DNA from: a virus
DNA: 64,000 nucleotides
Direction: 5' to 3' (one strand)
IMG/VR virus record: IMGVR_UViG_3300034280_001042
Coordinates: 27,972 to 91,971 of that record
Part shown: positions 17,521 through 24,149 of the stretch, in pieces
How the letters are laid out: each line of letters begins with the position of its first letter
Numbering within the stretch: the first letter of the stretch is position 1
Notes under the pieces: generated by a model
The model's database searches: none
What the model saw: the letters and a program-made list of their open reading frames with translations, nothing else
Told to the model about the DNA's origin: nothing
Made by a program: the position numbers and the translations under genes

Positions 17521-18242
17521 TATTAGGAATATCTGGAAGAAAACAGTCCGGTAAAAGTACTACTGGAAATTTTATATACTCTATCTATATGTCTAATCTT
17601 GGCATATCCAATAAAGTATATATCAACGAGTATGGACAAATTATAGTATCTGATTTATTGGGGGATACTAATTATGCTGGAGTATTTGATCCTACCAATC
17701 ATTATGGTAATAACGACTATATTATTTCCCAAGTGTTTGAAAAATTAGCTCCATATATTAAGATATATAATTTTGCAGATGTCTTGAAGAGGGATATTTG
17801 TATGAATATTCTTGGATTAACCTATGATCAATGTTATGGTTCTGATGAAGAAAAAAATGCGCCAACGAACCTTCAATTAGACGGTAAGTGTCTATCAGCC
17901 AGAGATATTTTACAATATATAGGAACCGACGTATTTCGTAAAATTAAACCAGACGTTTGGGTGGAAGCTACGATTACTAAAATAAAGAAAGATAAACCAG
18001 AGTTAGCTATTATTACAGACTGCAGATTTCCAAATGAAGTAGACATAGTTAAAAATAATAATGGTAAAATTCTGAGACTTTCAAGAGATTTGCATCATTC
18101 TGACCACATTAGCGAAACCATCTTAGATCCAGAAAATTATAATTGGACAAATTTTGATTTTGTATTAAATAATGATAATATGTCCATATTAGAACAACTA
18201 ACAGAAACCAAAAATATTTTAGAGGAGATACTAAAATTATAA
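17514..18242 (+). CDS. Deoxynucleoside monophosphate kinase-like protein
   Basis: The 242-residue protein opens with LILGISGRKQSGKSTT, a P-loop at residues 5-17. It also has YNFADVLKRDICMNILGL (about residues 83-100), ARDILQYIGTDVFRKIKPDVWVEA, and ELAIITDCRFPNEVDIVKNNNG. These blocks match phage dNMP kinases of the T4 gp1-like group, which phosphorylate dTMP, dGMP and modified dCMP. It starts seven bases inside the primase gene and ends inside the start region of the next nuclease. It works with the reductase and deaminase in dNTP supply. Confidence 0.82.
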   Translation: MLILGISGRKQSGKSTTGNFIYSIYMSNLGISNKVYINEYGQIIVSDLLGDTNYAGVFDPTNHYGNNDYIISQVFEKLAPYIKIYNFADVLKRDICMNILGLTYDQCYGSDEEKNAPTNLQLDGKCLSARDILQYIGTDVFRKIKPDVWVEATITKIKKDKPELAIITDCRFPNEVDIVKNNNGKILRLSRDLHHSDHISETILDPENYNWTNFDFVLNNDNMSILEQLTETKNILEEILKL

Positions 18243-19276
18243 TCACATACTTTCGAAGTAGTTCATATAATACCCACAGTCTTTGTGAGCAACAATATTT
18301 TATTGAATATGTTCTTGGATGGAGAGGTCCGTCTGGTCAAAAGGCCGATAAAGGAACTATTGTCCATAAGGTTTTAGAAATTTTAGCTGTCATTAAAAAA
18401 GGACAGCAAGACGGTATGACCGAAATAGACGATGATGTAGTTGGCCATATTGATGTGAATAATTATAATCTGGATACTATCACACAAAAAGTATACAAGC
18501 ACTACACAGAGAGATCTCCGCATCACAAGTGGGCACCTAAAGACTATAAGGATTGTCATTCCTGGGTTTATAAGGCAATCGAATTAAATAATGGCATGTT
18601 TGATCCTAGAAATCGTAATATTTTAATGCCAGAACAACATTTTGATTTTGAAATAAAAAAACCATGGTCTAAATACTCTTATAATCTTACAGACGGTTCT
18701 GTATTAGAGGGTAATTTGGCCATGAAAGGTACTATTGATTTAATAACTCTTGTTAATAAAGATACTATCGAGGTAATTGACTGGAAAACAGGTAAAAGAT
18801 TAGACTGGGCAACGGGACAAGAAAAAACCCAAGAAAAGCTTGAGAACGATCCACAACTAAGAATTTACCACTATGCCATTAAACACTTATATCCTGATAT
18901 TAAAAACATTATATTCTCTATCTATTTTATTAATGATGGTGGACCTTTTTCTATTTGTTTTCATGATAGCGATATTGCTGAAACAGAAAATATACTTCGT
19001 AGAAAATTTGATATAATAAAACAAACTACTAAACCTAAACTTAATAAGTCTTGGATGTGTAGTAAACTGTGTCATTTTGGTAAGACTACTTTTGCTAATA
19101 CTAGTATCGAACCTGTTATCGAGTATAGAAATGGTCAGTTGTGCTCAAAGGACACGACCATGACAAAGTGCGAACAAATAAAACACGATCTAGACTTATA
19201 TGGAATCGACGCTACTATAGGGCTATACAAGCACCCGAATCACTCCTTTGGATCATACAAAGCTCCCGGAACATGA
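18236..19276 (+). CDS. PD-(D/E)XK exonuclease, Cas4/AddB/RecB-like, probable ATT start
   Basis: The first ATG (18416) would cut off conserved sequence. Upstream, the frame encodes TYFRSSSYNTHSLCEQQYF and GTIVHKVLE, the classic N-terminus of RecB/Cas4-type nucleases. The only start that fits is ATT at 18236, eight bases after an AGGAG ribosome site (18223-18227); ATA at 18239 is second choice. This gives 346 residues. Catalytic residues are His44, Asp168, Asp182 and Lys184 (EVIDWKTG) and a QLRIYHYAI helix. Cys17 plus Cys275, Cys279 and Cys303 or Cys312 could hold an iron-sulfur cluster as in AddB and Cas4. It ends at the polymerase start (ATGA). Confidence 0.82.
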   Translation: MIITYFRSSSYNTHSLCEQQYFIEYVLGWRGPSGQKADKGTIVHKVLEILAVIKKGQQDGMTEIDDDVVGHIDVNNYNLDTITQKVYKHYTERSPHHKWAPKDYKDCHSWVYKAIELNNGMFDPRNRNILMPEQHFDFEIKKPWSKYSYNLTDGSVLEGNLAMKGTIDLITLVNKDTIEVIDWKTGKRLDWATGQEKTQEKLENDPQLRIYHYAIKHLYPDIKNIIFSIYFINDGGPFSICFHDSDIAETENILRRKFDIIKQTTKPKLNKSWMCSKLCHFGKTTFANTSIEPVIEYRNGQLCSKDTTMTKCEQIKHDLDLYGIDATIGLYKHPNHSFGSYKAPGT

Positions 19277-21138
19277 AACAATACATCCCTTTGCATGTAC
19301 ATTCTCATTATAGTCTTATGGATGGTCTTAGTAAGCCAGCTCAAATAGCAACTAGATGTGCTAAAATTGGAGTTCAATCTTGTGCTATTACTGATCATGG
19401 ATCTATTTCTGGAACAGTACAGTTTTATCAAGCACTTAAGAAACAAAAGATAAAACCAATACTAGGTTGTGAGCTATATATTTCTAAAGACAATAGTTCA
19501 TTAAAAGTCAAAGAAAATAGCAAACTAAGTCACTTTTTAGTTTTGGCTAAAAACTATGCTGGGTGGAAAACCTTGATTAATATTGTTTCAGAATCTAACT
19601 CAGAATCTAACTTTTATCATAAGCCAAGACTAGACTTTAAAACACTATCCAAGCTATTAGATGGTAATATTATAGGATTTTGTGGTCATTTGGGATCCAG
19701 TCTAGCTAATCTAATTCAAGAATCCACAGATTCCATAGAAAAGTCTGGCACAGAATTCATTGCTCAAATGAAAGATATTTTTGGTCAAGACAATTTCTTT
19801 CTAGAAGCACAACTAATGGATAGAGAGTATTCTAAAGAACAAATAGAAATGACAGAGCATATTAGAAGGCTTGGTCAAATAACTAATACTAAAGTAATCT
19901 GTACTCCAGATGCCCATTATTGTGAAAAAGAAGACGCTATTGATCAACGCATATTACTATGTAATAATCTTAAAACAACACTAATTGATGTCAATAAAAA
20001 AATTCTTAACGATGAATCTGTAGCTATGGATTGTTTTTTTAAGTCAGATAATTTCCATATTCTAAGTCCAGAAGAAATGGCAAGTCTACATACAGACGAA
20101 GAAATAGAAAATACTAACTATGTAAATTCATTATGTGAAGAATACGATATTCTACACAAACCTCTTCTTCCAGAATTTAAATGTCCGCCAAACTTTAATC
20201 CCGACGAATATCTAAGAGAACTATGTCGTAAAGGATGGAGAGAAAAAATAGATAAGCAAATAGCTAAAGAAGACCATCAACAGTATGTAGATAGAATCAA
20301 ATTTGAACTAGAAATCTTACAAGGTGCCGGATTATCTAGTTACTTTTTAATTGTGCAAGATATTGTTAATCTCGTTAGATCTAAGGGTTGGTTGCCGGGT
20401 CCGGGTAGAGGTTCTGCTGCTGGATGTTTAGTATCATATCTAATCGGAATCACGTCTATCAATCCTATAAAGTATGATTTGATCTTTGAAAGATTTTATA
20501 ATGCTGGTAGAAACACATCAGACCATATCTCTATGCCAGATATTGATGTTGACGTACCCATTAATAAAAGAGAACAGATTATCTCATATATTAAAAACAA
20601 GTATGGTCACGATAAAGTATCTCAAATGATTACATTTAATACTATGAAGGGTCGAGGAGCCCTAAAAGAAGTATTAAGAGTCTATGGTAATATTAGTTTC
20701 GACGAAATGAACCGTATAACTAAATACATTCCGGATGAAGCTAAAATTGCAGACGAACTACAAGAGATGAAAGAAGATACTGGAGAAGCATCAATTATTC
20801 GATGGGCCTTAGAAAATAATGTTGACAAACTCAAAGAATGGTGCTATATATCTGAAGACAATACACTAGCAGGCCCTCTTGCTAAAAGATTTGAACAAGC
20901 TATACGTTTAGAAGGAACAAAATCTAACCAATCGAAACATGCTGCTGGTGTAGTTATTAGTAGCGAAAATCTAAAACTTGTTTGTCCTATGATATATGAT
21001 TCTAAGAACAAGCAGTCGATTGCTGGTATGGAGATGCAAGATTTAGAAAGCCTTGGCGTGATTAAATTTGATATTCTTGGTATAGCTATGTTGGATAAAA
21101 TTATGACTATAACAGATATCCTTAAAAATGGAGAATAA
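19273..21138 (+). CDS. dnaE: DNA polymerase III alpha subunit, N-terminal part (PHP and palm)
   Basis: The start is the ATG sharing four bases with the previous stop; the frame open upstream is not coding. The 621 residues hold a PHP domain (PLHVHSHYSLMDG, with His8 and His10; AITDHGSISG), then the thumb and palm. GPGRGSAAGCLVSYL is the polymerase glycine motif. MPDIDVD gives Asp423 and Asp425, and IKFDILG gives Asp600, equivalents of the E. coli D401, D403 and D555 catalytic triad. The protein stops 21 residues after Asp600, before the fingers. The rest of the enzyme is encoded at 22010-23635. Neither half should work alone. Confidence 0.93.
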   Translation: MKQYIPLHVHSHYSLMDGLSKPAQIATRCAKIGVQSCAITDHGSISGTVQFYQALKKQKIKPILGCELYISKDNSSLKVKENSKLSHFLVLAKNYAGWKTLINIVSESNSESNFYHKPRLDFKTLSKLLDGNIIGFCGHLGSSLANLIQESTDSIEKSGTEFIAQMKDIFGQDNFFLEAQLMDREYSKEQIEMTEHIRRLGQITNTKVICTPDAHYCEKEDAIDQRILLCNNLKTTLIDVNKKILNDESVAMDCFFKSDNFHILSPEEMASLHTDEEIENTNYVNSLCEEYDILHKPLLPEFKCPPNFNPDEYLRELCRKGWREKIDKQIAKEDHQQYVDRIKFELEILQGAGLSSYFLIVQDIVNLVRSKGWLPGPGRGSAAGCLVSYLIGITSINPIKYDLIFERFYNAGRNTSDHISMPDIDVDVPINKREQIISYIKNKYGHDKVSQMITFNTMKGRGALKEVLRVYGNISFDEMNRITKYIPDEAKIADELQEMKEDTGEASIIRWALENNVDKLKEWCYISEDNTLAGPLAKRFEQAIRLEGTKSNQSKHAAGVVISSENLKLVCPMIYDSKNKQSIAGMEMQDLESLGVIKFDILGIAMLDKIMTITDILKNGE

Positions 21139-21140
21139 TT

Positions 21141-21326
21141 ATGGAGAAACAGTTCAGTCAATTAGCAGTAGGTGATAAGTTTATGGTAAATGGCGTACAA
21201 TATGTTAAAGCAGTAGAAGTTAAAGTTAGTTGTTGCAAGTCGATCAACGCAACTGCTTCGGCTAACAGTAACGAGAAGACTTTTTTCCCAGGAAATACCC
21301 TAGTAACAGTGGAAACCAATGGCTAA
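21141..21326 (+). CDS. Small protein inside the split polymerase locus
   Basis: The 61-residue product (FSQLAVGDKFMVNGVQYVKA, then VSCCKSINATA, then FFPGNTLVTVE) looks like a small all-beta protein. Similar 'VGDKF..NG..Y.K' microproteins are scattered through phage genomes without a known job. It starts three bases after the polymerase N-part and overlaps the exonuclease start by eight bases. It lacks intein splicing motifs, so it is not a splicing element. Association with the polymerase is inferred only from position. Confidence 0.7.
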   Translation: MEKQFSQLAVGDKFMVNGVQYVKAVEVKVSCCKSINATASANSNEKTFFPGNTLVTVETNG

Positions 21327-22017
21327 TTTTCAAAAATTTTGTGTGTTCGATTTAGAGACAGATGGTTCTAATCCAGATGTCTGTAGTCCAGTACAAATTG
21401 CTGCTGTGATTATAGATCCTTTTAGATTAGAAATAGTGAAAGATTCAGAGTTTAATATCACACTAAAACCAGCAGCTTTGGAAGAAAAAGAAGAATACGC
21501 CTATGAAGATAGCGATGTTCTTGATTTTCATGCCAAAGTAAGGGGGTGCGCTAAAGACAAGATTCTATCAGATTGGCATTCTTATCAGAAACAAGAGCAT
21601 GGATGGAAGATGTTTGTATCTTACCTAGATATGTATCATACAAGGTCCGATAGAAAATCTTGCTTTAGTGCCCCTATTGCTGCTGGATATAATATTAACA
21701 GATTCGACTTAAAAATCATAGATAGATTAAGTCAGAAATATAAGAACATCAATAAGGAAGGAAAATCCAGTCTTTTTTATCCAAGAGACGTTGTGGATTT
21801 AATGAATGTTGTATTTTATTGGTTCGAAGGTAATAACGAACTCAAAAATTACACACTAGACCATGTAAGAGATTACTTTGGTTTAAGCAAAGAAGGTTCA
21901 CATGATGCTCTTAAAGATGTTAAAGACACAGCAGAGCTTTTGATTAGGTTTATGAGACTATTTAGGAACACATCATCTAAGGTAAAATTTAAAGGATCGT
22001 GTACAGCAAATGGCTGA
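21319..22017 (+). CDS. dnaQ: DnaQ-like 3'-5' proofreading exonuclease
   Basis: The 232-residue protein has all DEDDh residues: Asp11 and Glu13 in CVFDLETDG (ExoI), Asp130 in YNINRFDLKIID (ExoII), and His195 with Asp200 in SHDALKDVKDTAEL (ExoIII). The family removes mispaired 3' ends for DNA polymerase III. It starts eight bases before the end of the small gene and stops eight bases into the C-terminal polymerase gene. In this position it is co-translated with both polymerase parts and is a likely subunit of the same complex. Confidence 0.9.
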   Translation: MANFQKFCVFDLETDGSNPDVCSPVQIAAVIIDPFRLEIVKDSEFNITLKPAALEEKEEYAYEDSDVLDFHAKVRGCAKDKILSDWHSYQKQEHGWKMFVSYLDMYHTRSDRKSCFSAPIAAGYNINRFDLKIIDRLSQKYKNINKEGKSSLFYPRDVVDLMNVVFYWFEGNNELKNYTLDHVRDYFGLSKEGSHDALKDVKDTAELLIRFMRLFRNTSSKVKFKGSCTANG

Positions 22018-23635
22018 GTATTATACTTTTGATTGCGGTTGTAAATTTCCTGTTATTTCTCAGTCTGGTGAATTCCCTAAAATTGATTTTACTCCAAATG
22101 TAGAGAATCTAAATTTAGATTGCCAAAGAACATGGGAACTGATATCAGAAGGAAATACAAAAGGTTGTTTTCAGCTAGAGTCTAGGTTAGGCCAAACGAT
22201 GGCCCGTAAGCTTAAACCAGAAAATATGGAACAGCTATCTGGTCTGATCAGTATTCTTAGACCAGGATGTTTGGAAGCCTATAGAGATGGCAAAAGCGTA
22301 TCTAATCACTATATAGATAAAAAGAATGGATCTGAGTCAATTGACTTTTTCCATCCTGCTCTTGAAGAATCTTTAAAGAGTACCTACTCAGAAATGGTCT
22401 ACCAAGAACAGGCTATGCAAATCTCACAAAAAATTGCGGGATTTGATCTTCAAGAAGCCGATATGTTAAGAAAAGCTATTGGGAAAAAGAAACCAGAAGA
22501 AATGGCTAAGGTTAAAAAGAAATTCATTGAGGGAGCAAAAAAGGTTAAAATTGTTGACGAATCTGAAGCAGAAGAGATTTTCGGTTGGATAGAAAAATCT
22601 CAGAGATATAGTTTTAATAAGTCCCACGCGATTTCATATGCTATTAATGCTTATATGTCAGCATATGCGAAAGCACACTTCCCAAGAATCTTTTTTGCAT
22701 CATATCTAAGATTTGCTAAAGACAAAATAGATCCTCAACAGGAAATAAAAGAGCTGGTTAGAAATGCAACCGAAATGGATATTATTGTTTCTATTCCAGA
22801 TATACGATATCTAAACGAATTCTTTATTCTCAAGAATAAGATTATTTATTTTGGATTAACAGATATCAAAGGGGTTGGTCAATCTGTCTTTAAGAAGATA
22901 TTAAGCTTAACAAAAGAAATAGACCTCAAAACCGCAACATGGCTACAAATCCTAACTCAACTACTGCTCAATATTAATTCAACAGCAAGTAAAGCATTGA
23001 TCTCTGCTGGGGCTTTGGACTATTTAAAAAAGAATAGAACAGAGATGCTATTTGAATATGATATATGCTCTTCTTTAACTAAAAAAGAATTACAGCTTTT
23101 AATGGAAATAATATCAGAAAGCAATCCCAAGAACCTCAAAGAAGCATTAGGTTCTATGTTGTTAATCAAAAAAGTGACTAAAAATAGGCAACCTAATATT
23201 CAAGCTTTAATTCAGTCTATAGATAAACCTCCATATTCTTTGCTAGATAAAATTGAGTGGTTATCTGACTCTGAGAATTCTTTACTTGGCACAGCAATAA
23301 CCTGTTCCAAGCTGGATACTTATGATACTAGTATGTCAAACTGTAACTGTAAAACATTTAAAACTACTTTTACCAAAGAAAATATTGTTTTAGCTGCCGA
23401 AATTAGTAATATCAATATTACCAAAACCAAAAACGGTAAAAATCCAGGACAAGAAATGGCCTTTCTCACAATTGAAGATCAGTACGGAGTATTGGATTCT
23501 GTTGTCTTTTTTCCAGAACAATTAGCTAAATATAAACATCATTTATTTGTTGAGAATATTCTCGTTTTTGTAGGAAATAAAAGCAAGACCAAAGACGGTC
23601 TTATAGTAGAAAAATGTTTCATCCCAGTCACTTGA
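22010..23635 (+). CDS. dnaE: DNA polymerase III alpha subunit, C-terminal part (fingers, OB)
   Basis: The 541 residues continue the polymerase. NTKGCFQLESRLGQ, ILRPGCLEAYRDG, MVYQEQAMQISQKIAGF, DMLRKAIGKKKPEEMAK and YSFNKSHAISYAINAYM (about residue 200) are the finger motifs of bacterial DnaE. A helix-hairpin-helix-like region follows (FGLTDIKGVGQSVFKKI), then a C-terminal OB fold (about residues 455-541, MAFLTIEDQYGVLDSVVFFPE). Added to the N-part this makes 1162 residues, close to the 1160 of E. coli DnaE. The first 38 residues, with YTFDCGCKFPV, are an extra N-terminal segment. The stop overlaps the -35 of the ssb promoter. Confidence 0.93.
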   Translation: MAEYYTFDCGCKFPVISQSGEFPKIDFTPNVENLNLDCQRTWELISEGNTKGCFQLESRLGQTMARKLKPENMEQLSGLISILRPGCLEAYRDGKSVSNHYIDKKNGSESIDFFHPALEESLKSTYSEMVYQEQAMQISQKIAGFDLQEADMLRKAIGKKKPEEMAKVKKKFIEGAKKVKIVDESEAEEIFGWIEKSQRYSFNKSHAISYAINAYMSAYAKAHFPRIFFASYLRFAKDKIDPQQEIKELVRNATEMDIIVSIPDIRYLNEFFILKNKIIYFGLTDIKGVGQSVFKKILSLTKEIDLKTATWLQILTQLLLNINSTASKALISAGALDYLKKNRTEMLFEYDICSSLTKKELQLLMEIISESNPKNLKEALGSMLLIKKVTKNRQPNIQALIQSIDKPPYSLLDKIEWLSDSENSLLGTAITCSKLDTYDTSMSNCNCKTFKTTFTKENIVLAAEISNINITKTKNGKNPGQEMAFLTIEDQYGVLDSVVFFPEQLAKYKHHLFVENILVFVGNKSKTKDGLIVEKCFIPVT

Positions 23636-23659
23636 CACCAACCCGACTCCAAATATAAT
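23632..23659 (+). promoter_or_regulatory. Consensus sigma-70 promoter for ssb
   Basis: TTGACA at 23632-23637 and TATAAT at 23654-23659 are both perfect hexamers, with 16 bases between. The -35 overlaps the stop of the polymerase gene. A start near 23666 would give a leader of about 45 bases, ending in AGGAG at 23697-23701, nine bases before the ssb ATG. It is the best promoter in the window and would use the host housekeeping polymerase. Confidence 0.85.
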
Positions 23660-23669
23660 ACTCATGGCG

Positions 23670-23691
23670 TTTGAGTTTTTTTGAGTTTAAA
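23670..23691 (+). repeat. Direct repeat TTTGAGTTT in the ssb leader
   Basis: TTTGAGTTT occurs at 23670-23678 and again at 23680-23688, ten bases apart, one helical turn. It runs into the palindrome GTTTAAAC (23684-23691). The pair lies just past the expected transcription start. It could be an operator or an mRNA site for autoregulation by SSB, but two short T-rich copies may be chance. Confidence 0.35.
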
Positions 23692-23710
23692 CTTTTAGGA
23701 GAATATTCAT

Positions 23711-24085
23711 ATGAATATTACTTTGCTTCGAGGGAATTTAGCTAGAGATCCAGAATTGCGTATTGTTAACACTTCAGGTAAGCAAACATCTGTGGTCAAC
23801 TTTACTGTTGCAGTATCTAGAGAGTATGTGAAGGCTAGCGGAGATAAGGATAAGATTACTTCCTTTATTAACTGTGAAGCCTGGGATACCGGGGCTGAGA
23901 TGATTGCAGAATCCTTTAAGAAGGGTGATCTAGTAATGATTGAGGGATCTTTACGAAATGACTCGTGGGAAAAAGACGGTGTGAAACACAGCAGCTTGAA
24001 GGTTAGAGTAAATAACTTTTCAAAGATCGCTAAGCTATCACGACCAAGTAGTAAAACAGAAAATGCTGAGTCTGTAGCTTTCTGA
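23711..24085 (+). CDS. ssb: Single-stranded DNA-binding protein
   Basis: The 124-residue protein has the bacterial SSB OB fold: MNITLLRGNLARDPELRIV, FTVAVSREYVK, TSFINCEAWDTGAEMIAESFKKGDLVMIEGSLRNDSW, and a closing strand. Behind the OB fold only about 20 residues remain, ending in ENAESVAF; the long Gly-rich linker of cellular SSB and its DDDIPF tip are absent, though the final acidic-aromatic character is partly kept. It coats single-stranded DNA for replication and RecA-type recombination. It is its own transcription unit, with promoter and terminator on either side. Confidence 0.93.
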   Translation: MNITLLRGNLARDPELRIVNTSGKQTSVVNFTVAVSREYVKASGDKDKITSFINCEAWDTGAEMIAESFKKGDLVMIEGSLRNDSWEKDGVKHSSLKVRVNNFSKIAKLSRPSSKTENAESVAF

Positions 24086-24115
24086 ACATAATTCATCCAG
24101 GAAAAAGCAGAATAC

Positions 24116-24139
24116 GGGGGCGAAAGCCCCCTTATTTTG
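24116..24139 (+). terminator. Intrinsic terminator after ssb
   Basis: A perfect GGGGGC/GCCCCC stem (24116-24121 and 24126-24131) with a GAAA tetraloop is followed by TTATTTTG. The GC-rich stem stands out sharply from the AT-rich surroundings. It lies 30 bases after the ssb stop and 11 bases before the next ATG, so the following glycosyltransferase genes need read-through or their own promoter. Confidence 0.92.
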
Positions 24140-24149
24140 TATCTATAAT

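Noticed and set aside
19141-19272. Upstream extension of the polymerase N-part
   Set aside because: The extra residues overlap the nuclease gene and do not resemble PHP sequence; the ATGA at 19273 is the natural start.
21100-22050. Split intein (as in cyanobacterial DnaE) as the cause of the split polymerase
   Set aside because: No intein block A or B at the end of the N-part, no C-terminal HN/FNC-type junction at the start of the C-part, and the N-part ends with a normal stop soon after the palm. The FNKSHA site used by cyanobacterial inteins is intact in the C-part.
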